This document shows, piece by piece, positions 1 through 9,916 of a stretch of 64,000 bases of DNA. Source of the DNA: Catonella morbi ATCC 51271. GTDB taxonomy: Bacteria > Bacillota > Clostridia > Lachnospirales > Lachnospiraceae. Every line of letters begins with the position of its first letter. Position 1 is the stretch's first letter. The notes beneath the pieces are model-generated. The model saw nothing but the letters and a program-made list of their open reading frames with translations. It was not told the DNA's origin and made no database searches. A program made the position numbers and the translations under genes. The stretch spans positions 63,733 to 127,732 of the forward strand of contig NZ_KI535369.1 of the NCBI RefSeq assembly GCF_000160035.2, in the 5' to 3' direction.

Positions 1-1
1 T

Positions 2-502
2 CTGGCTGGTATTTTTGTACCATTTCAAGTTATTATGGTGCCATTAGTAAAATATCTTTCAAAATTAAATTTATGTAATATACCTGGCTTAATCATTATG
101 TGTGTTACATTGGCATCTTCTCAAGGGGTATTTTTACTTGTGAATTATATCAGGTCTGTACCTAGAGATTTGGAAGAAGCTGCTTATATTGATGGATGTG
201 GTACGGTAAAGGCTTATGTGAAAATAGTGCTTCCTATGATTAGACCCATTCTAGCAACTATTTTTGTGTTAAATGCACTATGGGTATGGAATGATTTTCA
301 AATGCCTTTATTAATATTAAATCAGTCACAGGATATGTGGACATTGCCATTATTTCAATATAATTTTAAATCACAATATTCGTTTGATTATAACTTAGCA
401 TTTGCTTCTTACCTTATTGCTATGATTCCAGTGTTGATAGCATATGCTTGTGCACAGAAGCATATTGTTTCAGGTTTGACACAAGGAGCTGTAAAGTCTT
501 AA
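2..502 (+). CDS. Carbohydrate ABC transporter permease, MalG-type (5' partial)
   Basis: The reading frame is open from base 2, so the gene begins outside the window and about 167 C-terminal residues are present. It carries the permease EAA loop (EEAAYIDGCG, then IVLPMIRP), which docks on the ATPase subunit, followed by two hydrophobic segments. This is the usual C-terminal half of the second permease of CUT1 sugar importers, which carry oligosaccharides across the membrane with a lipoprotein binding protein and an MsmK-type ATPase. It is followed by a terminator and then a YesM/YesN pair, the regulators that typically control such importers. The substrate is not visible, but the downstream GH31 gene suggests an alpha-linked oligosaccharide. 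Family assignment is secure; the length of the missing part is unknown. Confidence 0.9.
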   Translation: MAGIFVPFQVIMVPLVKYLSKLNLCNIPGLIIMCVTLASSQGVFLLVNYIRSVPRDLEEAAYIDGCGTVKAYVKIVLPMIRPILATIFVLNALWVWNDFQMPLLILNQSQDMWTLPLFQYNFKSQYSFDYNLAFASYLIAMIPVLIAYACAQKHIVSGLTQGAVKS

Positions 503-508
503 TATTTA

Positions 509-548
509 GGGAGGGATGTCAGAAATTACTGACACCCTTCCTGTTTTT
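509..548 (+). terminator. Intrinsic terminator after the ABC permease
   Basis: TGTCAG (517-522) pairs with CTGACA (529-534); the stem continues through GGG/CCC with one bulged A and is followed by TGTTTTT. It separates the transporter operon from the two-component genes. Confidence 0.8.
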
Positions 549-588
549 GCTTTACAAAGATAAAAAAGTGATAGAAAGGTAGTAACAA

Positions 589-2376
589 ATGAAAAAGCGT
601 TCTTTTAGGAGCACTTTTGTAAGTGTGATTTTGGTGATAACCGTTGCAATTTTTATAGTAAATCTTGTTGTGTATGGAATTAATATAAAAGAAATTAGAC
701 AGGCTGAAGTTTTGAAAATGAAGACCGCTGGGGAGCGGATAGACGATATGATTACTATATCTTTAAATAATATAAAAGGACTAAAACAAATTTGTTATAC
801 GGATAACTATGCTAGAAATATTTTGCTGGAAAATAATGAAAAAAATGATATCGGTATAAAATTCGAAAATCAGAATTACATGGACAATGCATTAAAACAT
901 ATTGCTTCTATGGACACACTTATTTTGAGAGCTACCATAGTAAATGAATATGGAAACATTTATTGTACGGATACATCTATACCAGAAGAATATGTCAAAA
1001 CTATTAGAAACATGACAAAAGAGTGGATGCTGTTTGAAGGAAAAGAGAATGAATATTATTATGGGGGCTTACAGGGGGATAACACGAATATTTTAACTTT
1101 TTTATATCCTTTATACACGTATGGAAATACGCCTATTGCTCTTTTAGCAGTTGATATTAACTATAAAACATTTCAAAGTATTTTAGAAAATGGTTTTTAT
1201 GAAAATAGCGGTGAGTGTTTTATTTTGACGGGGGAACAGGAACTGTTTCATATCGGAGAAGATTTATATCAGAAAGAAGAAAAAGGATATATTTTTGATA
1301 AAAGTCAAAAAATGATGAAAGAAAATCTAATAGTAGATACATTTCAGAGTAAAGGAAAAATTTTTTATATAAGTTCCAGACAGAACATGCTTTCCGGATG
1401 GAAAATTATTCAAGTAATACCAGAAGAAAGGATGTTTGAAGAGGTTAATCAAAAGATAAAGTGGAATAGTATATTTCTCTTAGGAGCATTGATATTAGTG
1501 GTTTCTTTTTCTATTTATTATACAAAAAAAATTATTGAACCATTAGAAGAATTTTGTAAAAAAATAAGCCATACTAAAGGAGATCAACTTCAAATTATAA
1601 ATTTAGAACATATGAAATTAACAAGAGAAATTGCCAATGTGATAGAAAACTACAATGAAATGGAAAATAAAATGAATGAATATCTGGTAAGAGAAATTAT
1701 TTATGAAAAAAATCAAAGAAAAATTCAGTCTAAAATGCTGCGATATCAAATTAATCCGCACTTTTTATATAATACACTAAATTTAATTGCTTCTATGGGG
1801 GAACTTAGCGATTTTCCAGAGATTGTGGAAATTACAAAAAATCTTTCTTGTATTATGCAATACAATGTAAAAGGTAGTCGTTTTGTTTCCTTAAAGACGG
1901 AAGTGGAAATGGTAAAGGCATATCTAGAAATTCAGAGAATACGTTTTCATGATTGTTTTAGCGTAGAATATGAGATAGAAAGACAGATTGAGCAAGTAAG
2001 AATTGTGAAATTTATTTTACAGCCTATTGTTGAGAATATTTTTGAACATGGATTTACGATGGATGAAAATGACAATAAAATTTGGATTAAGGCGTTCAAA
2101 TGTGAAAATGATATTGTAATACTCGTAAAAGATAATGGCTGTGGGATTGATAGTGAAAAAAGAGAAGAATTAAATAGAATTCTTTGCGAGAGAACAAGAA
2201 GAATTTCTTATATTGATGAGGAAGAAAAAAGTATTGGAATAAATAATGTAAATACTAGAATTAAAAATTACTATGGAGAAAAATATGGAGTGAAAGTTAA
2301 TAAGGCAGATAAAGGAACGGAGATACAACTATTACTTGGAATTGAAAATCTGGAAGAGGAGAATAAAGATAAATGA
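589..2376 (+). CDS. Sensor histidine kinase, YesM family
   Basis: 595 residues. A membrane segment at about 11-30, an extracellular Cache-like sensor region of some 260 residues, a second membrane segment at about 294-313, then a HAMP-like linker. The cytoplasmic part has the His_kinase signature QINPHFLYNTLN (phosphoacceptor H391), an N-box near 478-489 (QPIVENIFEHGF) and a G-box (VKDNGCGID, about 513-521). This order is that of the YesM/LytS class, which in Firmicutes senses extracellular sugars or binding-protein complexes and phosphorylates a YesN regulator. The stop codon overlaps the start of the next gene (ATGA), so the pair is translationally coupled. Signal identity is inferred only from the neighbouring sugar genes. 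Confidence 0.93.
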   Translation: MKKRSFRSTFVSVILVITVAIFIVNLVVYGINIKEIRQAEVLKMKTAGERIDDMITISLNNIKGLKQICYTDNYARNILLENNEKNDIGIKFENQNYMDNALKHIASMDTLILRATIVNEYGNIYCTDTSIPEEYVKTIRNMTKEWMLFEGKENEYYYGGLQGDNTNILTFLYPLYTYGNTPIALLAVDINYKTFQSILENGFYENSGECFILTGEQELFHIGEDLYQKEEKGYIFDKSQKMMKENLIVDTFQSKGKIFYISSRQNMLSGWKIIQVIPEERMFEEVNQKIKWNSIFLLGALILVVSFSIYYTKKIIEPLEEFCKKISHTKGDQLQIINLEHMKLTREIANVIENYNEMENKMNEYLVREIIYEKNQRKIQSKMLRYQINPHFLYNTLNLIASMGELSDFPEIVEITKNLSCIMQYNVKGSRFVSLKTEVEMVKAYLEIQRIRFHDCFSVEYEIERQIEQVRIVKFILQPIVENIFEHGFTMDENDNKIWIKAFKCENDIVILVKDNGCGIDSEKREELNRILCERTRRISYIDEEEKSIGINNVNTRIKNYYGEKYGVKVNKADKGTEIQLLLGIENLEEENKDK

Positions 2377-3929
2377 AAAAAATATTAGTAGTAGAAGATG
2401 AGTATTATGCAAGAAAAAGTATTGTCAAAATCTTACAAGAAAGCGATTTGGACATTCAGGTTTGTGGAGAAGCAGTAAATGGAATGAAGGCCATAGAATT
2501 ACTAGAAGAATATAAAGATATTGCATTGGTTATAACAGATATACAAATGAAAAAAATGGGAGGATTGGAACTGGCATCATATTTACATAAACATAGACCT
2601 GAAATAGATATTCTTATTCTGACTGCCTTTGAAAATTTTGATTATGCAAGAGAGGCATTTCGCTATAATGTAAAAGATTATATCGTAAAACCCATTTATA
2701 AAGAAAATCTTTTGCCACCAGTAAAAAAGGTTTTAGAGAAACAGGAAGAGAAGAGTCGAAATCAAGAAAAAATTAAGAATTATTATCAATGGGAGGCAGC
2801 CAAAAATTATTTCCCTGTGAAGACAATCGTGGCTCACGAAGAATTGTATAAAGAATTTTTTAGTTATAATGCAATACATCAAGAAGAAAAATTCTGTATA
2901 GTTGTTATGCAAGAAGAAGAACTGGTGACAGATGTAGAATTAGTGAATAGAATCATTCAGGAAAAATATAGAGGGTTCATAAAGGATTTCTTTTTTTCTA
3001 AAATTAATGAGGAATATGTAATGCTTTTGAGTGGAATAGAATGTATGGATAATGAACTGATTGTTCAGGAGAAAGTAAAAAGTATGTTATCGTATTTTTG
3101 TACATGTAAACATATGAATATCACTATGGGTGTAGGACTAGTATATTCATCTAAAGAGAAGGTACATCAGTCTTACAATGAGGCGTTATATGCTTTAAAT
3201 CAGAGATTGATACAAGGATGGAATAGAGCATATTTTTATAAAAATATGGACGGATATGAAGCAAGAATTGGAAAAGAAGAAGAAATTAAGCTAGAATCTA
3301 TAGTAAGAACTAGAAAAGAAAAAGAAATTAATCAAGTAATTCACAGTATTTTAGAGGATATAATCATTAAAGAAGAAAGTGCACAGAAACTGTACATGGC
3401 AGTTGTAGAAATATTGAAAATTCTAGGGAATTATTATGCAGAATTATATCAAAATGAGGATATTGAAGAATTAAAAGATATAAAAGTTATGTTTTCCAGA
3501 CGTTATGATTTGTACAAATTTAAACATATTGAGGAGCTGGAAAACTATCTGAAAGAAATGGTAATAGTGATATGTAGCGGAAAAGAAAATACAAAGAAAA
3601 AAAGTAAAATTGTTGAAGAAATTGTTCATTATGTAGAAGATAATTATTATAAAAATATTTCTTTAAGAGAGTTAGCTGAAAATAAATATTTTATGAATTA
3701 TTCTTATTGTAGTAGATTATTTAGCCAAGAAACAGGAATGACTTTTTCGAAATATTTAATTCAATATCGTTTAAAAAAGGCAAAAACATTGTTAGAAAAT
3801 AAAGATATGAAGATTAGTTTTATAGCATTTGAAGTGGGATATAATGACGTTTCTCATTTCATTCAATCATTCAAAAAAAGTTATGGATTAACGCCAGAAG
3901 AGTATCGAGCGAGGAAAAAAATTGAGTGA
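2373..3929 (+). CDS. Response regulator, YesN family (REC + AraC HTH)
   Basis: 518 residues. The N-terminal receiver domain has acidic residues near 7-9, the phosphoacceptor D56 (VITDIQMKKMGG) and the later TAF and VKP motifs. A long linker follows, then a C-terminal AraC-type double helix-turn-helix ending in the typical stretch SHFIQSFKKSYGLTPEEYR. It is the cognate regulator of the preceding YesM kinase, with a 4-bp overlap. Regulators of this class bind upstream of sugar transporter and glycosidase operons as activators; the GH31 gene starts about 100 bases downstream and is the obvious target, but no binding site was identified. Confidence 0.93.
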   Translation: MKKILVVEDEYYARKSIVKILQESDLDIQVCGEAVNGMKAIELLEEYKDIALVITDIQMKKMGGLELASYLHKHRPEIDILILTAFENFDYAREAFRYNVKDYIVKPIYKENLLPPVKKVLEKQEEKSRNQEKIKNYYQWEAAKNYFPVKTIVAHEELYKEFFSYNAIHQEEKFCIVVMQEEELVTDVELVNRIIQEKYRGFIKDFFFSKINEEYVMLLSGIECMDNELIVQEKVKSMLSYFCTCKHMNITMGVGLVYSSKEKVHQSYNEALYALNQRLIQGWNRAYFYKNMDGYEARIGKEEEIKLESIVRTRKEKEINQVIHSILEDIIIKEESAQKLYMAVVEILKILGNYYAELYQNEDIEELKDIKVMFSRRYDLYKFKHIEELENYLKEMVIVICSGKENTKKKSKIVEEIVHYVEDNYYKNISLRELAENKYFMNYSYCSRLFSQETGMTFSKYLIQYRLKKAKTLLENKDMKISFIAFEVGYNDVSHFIQSFKKSYGLTPEEYRARKKIE

Positions 3930-4031
3930 AAATAAGGAAAAAAGTTATATCCTGCAAGTAAAAATATTCATAAAGTTGCGTCCTTTATTATGCTAAAATC
4001 AAATTCAAGAAAGGTAATTAGGAGGTAACAT

Positions 4032-6380
4032 ATGGGTAGAAAAGTAGAAGTAAGCTATAATCCACAGTTGGGGTATTTACAAACAATATTCCATCACAAT
4101 TTTGATTTTTTAACAGGTATAAAAAGTTATACAGAGAGAACAGATGGAGTAGAATTTGTAGTAGATACTTACAAAGAGAACACAGTAAAAGTGTTCATTC
4201 AATGTGTTGGGGAAACCGCATTTCGTTTTCGTATGTATACGCCTGGAAATGAGCAGCCTTTTGATAATAGTATATATCAGTTAGAAGGACAGAATGGTGT
4301 AAATATAACGGAAAACGAAGAATTTATTTCTATATCTAAAGGGAAGATAGAAGCTAGGGTTAGGAAATATCCGTGGGAAGTTAGCTATTATCTTGATGGA
4401 AAGTTAAAAACAAAAGAGCAGATTAAAGATTCCAATGTGGATAATATGTGTAAAAATTTGCCCGTAGGATTCACTTATGATGAAAATAAAGAGATTATTG
4501 GCGTTAATGAAACAATGTATTTATATGCAGATGAAGAATTCTACGGTTTCGGAGAAAAATTTACGAATTTTGGTAAGAGAGGACAGACTATTAATTGTTG
4601 GCAAACAGATGCTCTAAGCACGAATACGGAAAAATCTTATAAAAATCATCCTTTCTTCATGAGTAGTAGGGGATATGCTATTCTGTTAAATACTTATACA
4701 AGGTCGAAATTTGAGATGGGTAGTTTTTCAAATGTGGCATATAACATGAGCGTAGAAGATAAAGTCTTAGACTACGTCATTTGGATGGGAAATGATTATA
4801 AGGCACTTTTAAAGTCTTATATAAATCAAACTGGAAAAATTCCTATGATTCCCAAGTGGGCTCTGGGACTTTGGATGTCAAAATGTTCTTATCAAACTCA
4901 AGATGAAATTTATGAAGTAGTAAAGATTTCTAAAGAAAGGGATATTAAGATTGATGTAATACATATCGATGGATGGCAGAAACAAGGTGATGCAGGCGCT
5001 TGGGTCTGGGACTATGAAAGATTTCCTAATCCAGAAGAAATGATTTACAAGTTAAAAAAGGAGGGAATCCACCTTTGTCTTTGGATTTTCCCCTATATTG
5101 ATGAGAATTCAAAATATTTTAAAGAAGCAGAAGAAAAGGGATTTTTAGTAAAAAATACAAAAGGTGTTACAAGCAGATTTTATTCTACGGCAACAAGTAC
5201 CTCAAAGGTAGGATGCTTTGACTTTACAAACCCACATTTTTTAGAGTGGTACAAGCCTAAAGTAAGGTCAGTTGTTAGTATGGGCATTGGAGCAGTAAAA
5301 ACTGATTTTTCAGAAGCTGTTCCAGAAGATGCGGTTTATTTCGATGGTTCTACAGGAATTCAGGGACATAATAAACTAACATTTTTATATGCCAAAACAA
5401 TTTATGATGTTATGGCAGAAGTGAAAATCCCTTTAGGAGAACTTCCAATGCTTTGGGGAAGAAGTGGATATGCAGGCTCTCATACTATTCCAGCAGCGTG
5501 GGCAGGAGATTCATCTACCCATTTAAATAATCATGCATGTATTCTTAGAGGAGGCTTAAGTGCTTCTATGAGTGGAATTCCTTTTTGGGGATTTGATATG
5601 GGGGGATTCTATAATACAGATCATGAAGGGTATGAATGTGTTCCTACAGATGAGGAGTATATTAGAAGTTGTCAGTTTGGATTTTTTAATTCACTTAGCC
5701 GATGTCATGGGAAAACACCAAGAGAACCCTGGAATTTTGGAGAAAAAGCAGAAAAGATTTTTAAGGAATTTAATGATATAAGACATTTATTATTACCGTA
5801 TCTGTACAGTACAACTTATAAAACACACCTCTCAGATATACCTGTAATTAGGCCAGTAGTAATGGAATATCCAGAGGATAGAAGTGCCCGTAATGTAGAG
5901 TTGGAATATTTTCTAGGAGATTCTCTTTTGGTTGTACCAGTATTTGATCAGAATGAGGATGAAATAGATGTATATTTGCCAAATGGACAATGGATTGATT
6001 TGTTTACACATGAAAGAATAAAAGGCAGTAGATGGGTTAAGAGAAAAATCGAAGTAGATAAGATTCCAGTGTTTATTCGTCAAAATAAAATGATTCCAAT
6101 GTTAACCAAGATTCCAGAGAATATTGAAGAAAAGTACGAAAATTTAGATGTCATATTATTTTGTGAAGATGAAATTAGAGACACGTATATTGATGATGGT
6201 AACGTACAGAATTTGAAAGCAAAGATAGAAGAGGGAACCTTGTTTATAAACACGGATATGAATGCCAGCTATTTTACTGTATACGCAGAAAAATGTTTGG
6301 ACAACGCTGTGGTAAATGGACAGAACTGGGAAATCAAAAAGGAAAAAGAAGGATACTATAAGATTGCTTTAGAAAAATAA
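4032..6380 (+). CDS. GH31 alpha-glycosidase, YicI/alpha-xylosidase-like
   Basis: 782 residues, no signal peptide, so cytoplasmic. The order is an N-terminal beta-sandwich, a catalytic barrel and C-terminal beta domains. The nucleophile motif KTDFSEAVP gives D425, and the acid/base is probably D493 in WAGDSST. The segments VIHIDGWQ, LWIFPYIDENSKYF and SASMSGIPFWGFDMGGF match the YicI branch of GH31, which removes alpha-xylosyl or alpha-glucosyl residues with retention. Nucleophile motifs in YicI-type enzymes normally read KTDFGE; Ser replaces Gly here. The SQase-type insertion with its sulfonate-binding Arg/Trp is absent. AGGAGG (4020-4025) precedes the ATG. Substrate could be an alpha-xyloside or alpha-glucoside; the choice is not supported further. 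Confidence 0.88.
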   Translation: MGRKVEVSYNPQLGYLQTIFHHNFDFLTGIKSYTERTDGVEFVVDTYKENTVKVFIQCVGETAFRFRMYTPGNEQPFDNSIYQLEGQNGVNITENEEFISISKGKIEARVRKYPWEVSYYLDGKLKTKEQIKDSNVDNMCKNLPVGFTYDENKEIIGVNETMYLYADEEFYGFGEKFTNFGKRGQTINCWQTDALSTNTEKSYKNHPFFMSSRGYAILLNTYTRSKFEMGSFSNVAYNMSVEDKVLDYVIWMGNDYKALLKSYINQTGKIPMIPKWALGLWMSKCSYQTQDEIYEVVKISKERDIKIDVIHIDGWQKQGDAGAWVWDYERFPNPEEMIYKLKKEGIHLCLWIFPYIDENSKYFKEAEEKGFLVKNTKGVTSRFYSTATSTSKVGCFDFTNPHFLEWYKPKVRSVVSMGIGAVKTDFSEAVPEDAVYFDGSTGIQGHNKLTFLYAKTIYDVMAEVKIPLGELPMLWGRSGYAGSHTIPAAWAGDSSTHLNNHACILRGGLSASMSGIPFWGFDMGGFYNTDHEGYECVPTDEEYIRSCQFGFFNSLSRCHGKTPREPWNFGEKAEKIFKEFNDIRHLLLPYLYSTTYKTHLSDIPVIRPVVMEYPEDRSARNVELEYFLGDSLLVVPVFDQNEDEIDVYLPNGQWIDLFTHERIKGSRWVKRKIEVDKIPVFIRQNKMIPMLTKIPENIEEKYENLDVILFCEDEIRDTYIDDGNVQNLKAKIEEGTLFINTDMNASYFTVYAEKCLDNAVVNGQNWEIKKEKEGYYKIALEK

Positions 6381-6399
6381 AAAGGAGTTAAGACAAAAT

Positions 6400-7584
6400 T
6401 TGAATAAAGAAAGAACCATTTTATATCTGTTCAGCATAAATGCAATTATTTATATTGCCAGCGGTTTTTATACACCTTTTTTATCTGCTTATTATGCACA
6501 GAAAGGAATTGATGCTGAGAAGATAGGGATTCTTTTGATGATTGGTCCGTGTGTTGTTTTGTTAATACAGAGGTTTTGGGCAAAAATTAGTGATAGGACG
6601 GGTAAAAGAAAAGAGGTTCTTCTGGTTACAATAGTGGGAAGTGGATTTAGCATGCTTTTATACTATCTGGGAAATAGTTTTCTTTGTATGTTTTTTGCAA
6701 CGGTTGTGGTAACTTCCTTTACCACAGCCGTAATTCCCTTAAGTGACGCAATTTTGATTGCTCGCTCTTTAAAAGAAGGATATTCCTATTCAATTATTCG
6801 TCTTGGAGGAACTCTAGGATATGCTGTTATGACAATTTGTGCAGGAATGTACTTAAAGACAAGACCACAGATGCAATTTGTATTTGCATTTTTCGCCTAT
6901 ATGATTTTGTTTTGTTTTTGTATAGGATTAAAAGAGGAAAGAAATGGGCAGATAGTAATAAATGAAGTTGTTCAAGAAAATAAGCAAAACAGGATATTTA
7001 AAAATCGAGATGTGTATATAGTTTTGGGGTTAGCGTTTATAAGTCAGATGGGCTTGAGTTTTTATACGGGTTTTATTGGGCCGTATATTCTTGAAAAAGG
7101 TTACACACAGTCAACCATTGGGGTTATAAATAGCATTTCAGCATTAAGCGAAGTTCCAGTGTTATTTTATATAAACAGAATGCTTAGAAAGTATGGAACA
7201 ATAAAGATTTTATTTTTATCTTGTTTTCTTATGGGAATTAGAATTCTTCTTCCAATAAGAAGTGGAATTATTGGAATAGTTTTGGCTCAACTGTTACAAG
7301 GAGTTACATATATGACTATGTATTATAGTTGTGCGGTATATATTAGTACTTGTGTGTGTGAAAAATATCAAACAAAAGGACAAAGTATACTAAATGTTGT
7401 ACAGTTTGGATTAGGAGCCATTGTTGGAAATTTAGTAGGAGGAAAGTTAATTCACCTTCTAGGATATGAAAAAGGGTATTTACTTATGGCAGGAATTATT
7501 ACTTTAATGACGATATGTGCTTTGATTGTATATTTCTGGAAAAATCGAGAGCAAAGAAATGGAGGGGATGTGTGTGAAATTTGA
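6400..7584 (+). CDS. MFS transporter, 12 membrane segments
   Basis: 394 residues with about twelve hydrophobic helices and a polar loop (KISDRTGKRKEV) between helices 2 and 3, the major-facilitator signature region. The start is TTG at 6400, supported by AAAGGAG at 6381-6387; no ATG fits. It resembles the MFS_1-like/nucleoside- and disaccharide-symporter group more than drug exporters. It sits between the glycosidase and the sugar kinase, so it probably imports the sugar or glycoside handled by this operon by proton symport. It would give the locus a second uptake route besides the ABC importer. The end overlaps the next gene by 11 bases. Confidence 0.8.
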   Translation: MNKERTILYLFSINAIIYIASGFYTPFLSAYYAQKGIDAEKIGILLMIGPCVVLLIQRFWAKISDRTGKRKEVLLVTIVGSGFSMLLYYLGNSFLCMFFATVVVTSFTTAVIPLSDAILIARSLKEGYSYSIIRLGGTLGYAVMTICAGMYLKTRPQMQFVFAFFAYMILFCFCIGLKEERNGQIVINEVVQENKQNRIFKNRDVYIVLGLAFISQMGLSFYTGFIGPYILEKGYTQSTIGVINSISALSEVPVLFYINRMLRKYGTIKILFLSCFLMGIRILLPIRSGIIGIVLAQLLQGVTYMTMYYSCAVYISTCVCEKYQTKGQSILNVVQFGLGAIVGNLVGGKLIHLLGYEKGYLLMAGIITLMTICALIVYFWKNREQRNGGDVCEI

Positions 7585-8536
7585 TGTGATCGGATTGGAT
7601 AGCCCTTGCGTAGATCTTGCAGTAAATGTTAGGTGCTTTCCAAAACCTAATGGAGCAGAGAGGATACAGAATTTGAGTTGGCAAGGAGGAGGAAAAGTAG
7701 CTTCCGGTATGGTAGCAGCGGCAAGATTGGGGCTTTGCTGTGGAATAATGGGAAATGTTGGAGATGATAAATATGGAACTTTTTGTCTTAGAGATTTTCA
7801 AGACCATGGAATTGATACAGAACAAATGTGTGTGAGAAAAAATAGAACAACTAATTTTGATATTGTAATTAGTGACGAAGGTTCTATGGGACGAAGTTTT
7901 GTTTTTTATCCAGGAAACGCAGAATGTATGACAGAGGAAGAATTGAATATAGAATATATTTCAAATTCTAGTTATTTTTATATGGCCAACTTAGATTCGG
8001 TGACGAAAAAAGCAGCTCAAATGGCAAAACAAAAAGGAAGCAAAATTTTTATGGATGCTGACTATTATACAGATGAATTGTTGGATGCTATTTCTTGGAT
8101 AGATATATTTATTGGCTCAGAATTTGTTTACGAAAAGATGTTAGAAGCTGGAAAAAGTGTAAAAGAAAATTGCGAATATTTATATAATAAGGGATCAGAA
8201 ATTGTGATTTTTACATTCGGAGAAAAGGGCTGTGCGGGGATCAGCAAAGAAGGATTTTTTGAAATTCCTGCTTTTGATGTAGATGTAAAGGATACGGTGG
8301 GAGCAGGGGATGTTTTTCATGGTGCTTTTTTAGCAGCAATAGTTAAAGGCCTGTCTCCTAAAGATGCTGCAAGATTCGCAAGTGGAGTAGCTGCAATCAA
8401 ATGTACCAGAATTGGGGGAAGAGCAGGAATTCCTAATTGGGAAGTAACAGATAACTTTTTAGAAACAGGCGAGATTGATTACAGAGAAATTGATGAAAGA
8501 GTAAAAAAGTATGGTAGGGGGCTAGAGTATGTATAG
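7574..8536 (+). CDS. PfkB-family carbohydrate kinase
   Basis: About 320 residues. GTG at 7574 is preferred because GGAGGGG (7561-7567) lies six bases upstream; the ATG at 7568 is only two bases from that site. The ribokinase fold is marked by an N-terminal glycine pair (QGGGKVASGMVAAARLG) and signature 2, DTVGAGDVFHGAFLAA, in which D246 is the catalytic base. Members phosphorylate ribose, fructose, 2-keto-3-deoxygluconate, tagatose-6-P and others. With an isomerase directly downstream (8-bp overlap) and an aldolase further on, it most likely phosphorylates the ketose product at the primary hydroxyl. The substrate cannot be read from the sequence. Confidence 0.88.
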   Translation: MKFDVIGLDSPCVDLAVNVRCFPKPNGAERIQNLSWQGGGKVASGMVAAARLGLCCGIMGNVGDDKYGTFCLRDFQDHGIDTEQMCVRKNRTTNFDIVISDEGSMGRSFVFYPGNAECMTEEELNIEYISNSSYFYMANLDSVTKKAAQMAKQKGSKIFMDADYYTDELLDAISWIDIFIGSEFVYEKMLEAGKSVKENCEYLYNKGSEIVIFTFGEKGCAGISKEGFFEIPAFDVDVKDTVGAGDVFHGAFLAAIVKGLSPKDAARFASGVAAIKCTRIGGRAGIPNWEVTDNFLETGEIDYREIDERVKKYGRGLEYV

Positions 8537-9905
8537 GGAAACTTTAACTTTGGGTGTAGTACCAAATAAAAGAAGCTTTTTGAGTATGGTGGAAGCAAAA
8601 CTTCAGAAGGATTGTTTTATGGAAGAAATTCGGAAGATTAAAGCTTCTTTAGTAGAAATCGTGGATATAGATGATATATGCGAGAATGGAATTGTTTGCG
8701 AAATGGACAAAGTAAACGCAATTGTGGATAAAATGAAAAATAGAAAAATTGATGCATTATTTTTCCCTTTCTGTGATTTTGGAGAAGAACAAGTAGTGGC
8801 AACGATTGCTTCTAAATTTACAGTACCTATTTTGATATGGGGACCAAGAGATGAAAGGCCGAATACTGATGAGGCTAGGGGAAGAGATACACAGTGCGGT
8901 ATGTTTGCAGCTACAAAGGTTTTACAGCGCTATGGTTTGAAATATAGTTACATTTATAATTGTACTACGAAAAGTGAAGAATTTTTAAAAGGGTATGAAA
9001 CATTTATTAGAACAGCAGCAGTTTTAAAATCTCTTCGTACTTTGCGAATTGCTAAAATAGGAGAACGTCCAGTGCCTTTTATGAGTGTTATGACTAACGA
9101 AGCAAATTTGATTAAGAGGTTCGGCATTACAACTGTCCCTATTTCACCAGTAAAAATTTGTAACAGAGCTAGGAAAATTCTAGAGGAGAAAGGAAAAGAA
9201 TATATAAAGTATGAGGAGGAATTTGTGAGAAAATTCCCTGATGGAGAAAATTTCCAACAAATATGTGCGACAAAATTAGCAATTCAGGAATTAATGGAAG
9301 AAAACAATTGTTCTGTGGCAGCATTTGAGTGCTGGTCTGCTTTTCCAACTTTAATGGGGTTGTGCCCTTGCGTTGTTTTGGGAGAAATGGCAGATAATGG
9401 AATGCCTCTTTCCTGTGAAACAGATATAAATGGAGCCATTACTCTAGCAATCTTAAGAGCTTGCAATTTATTTGAAGAATCAGAATTTTTAGCAGATTTG
9501 ACTATTCGTCATCCTCAAAATGATAATGCAGAACTTTTATGGCATTGCGGTCCATTTCCTTATTCTTTGAAAAAAGATGGGGTAGAGGCAAAATTAGTAG
9601 ATGGACAAGAACGCTTTGAATTAAAACAAGGTGATTTAACAGTTTGTAGGTTCGATGATATAGATGGAGAATATTATTTATTTGCGGGGGAAGCCAAAAC
9701 TACAACAGGACCGAAGACGAATGGTACTTATGTATGGATGGAAACTGATAACTGGAAACGTTGGGAAGAAAAGTTAATGTTTGGCCCATACATACATCAT
9801 TTAGGCTGTGTTTATGGTCACTACTTACCTGTTTTGAGAGAGGTATCTAGATATTTGGGAATTCATTTTGATAATGCTCATGAGCAAGGAATTTATAGTT
9901 TATAG
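8529..9905 (+). CDS. L-fucose/L-arabinose isomerase-family protein
   Basis: 458 residues, overlapping the kinase by 8 bp. The N-terminal half has the Rossmann-like segments of FucI-type isomerases (ALFFPFCDFGEEQVVATIASKF, VPILIWGPRDE), and the middle carries acidic and His residues in the expected place (FECWSAFPTLMGLCPCVVLGEMADNGMPLSCETDINGAITLAIL). The C-terminal barrel includes LLWHCGPFPYSL and a His near the end. FucI-type enzymes use Mn2+ to interconvert aldoses and ketoses. The protein is shorter than classical FucI (about 590), so it belongs to the more divergent group of this superfamily, whose members act on several pentoses, deoxyhexoses and sulfosugars. Its job is inferred as aldose-ketose isomerisation before phosphorylation. 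Confidence 0.78.
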   Translation: MYRETLTLGVVPNKRSFLSMVEAKLQKDCFMEEIRKIKASLVEIVDIDDICENGIVCEMDKVNAIVDKMKNRKIDALFFPFCDFGEEQVVATIASKFTVPILIWGPRDERPNTDEARGRDTQCGMFAATKVLQRYGLKYSYIYNCTTKSEEFLKGYETFIRTAAVLKSLRTLRIAKIGERPVPFMSVMTNEANLIKRFGITTVPISPVKICNRARKILEEKGKEYIKYEEEFVRKFPDGENFQQICATKLAIQELMEENNCSVAAFECWSAFPTLMGLCPCVVLGEMADNGMPLSCETDINGAITLAILRACNLFEESEFLADLTIRHPQNDNAELLWHCGPFPYSLKKDGVEAKLVDGQERFELKQGDLTVCRFDDIDGEYYLFAGEAKTTTGPKTNGTYVWMETDNWKRWEEKLMFGPYIHHLGCVYGHYLPVLREVSRYLGIHFDNAHEQGIYSL

Positions 9906-9916
9906 GAGTAGGTATT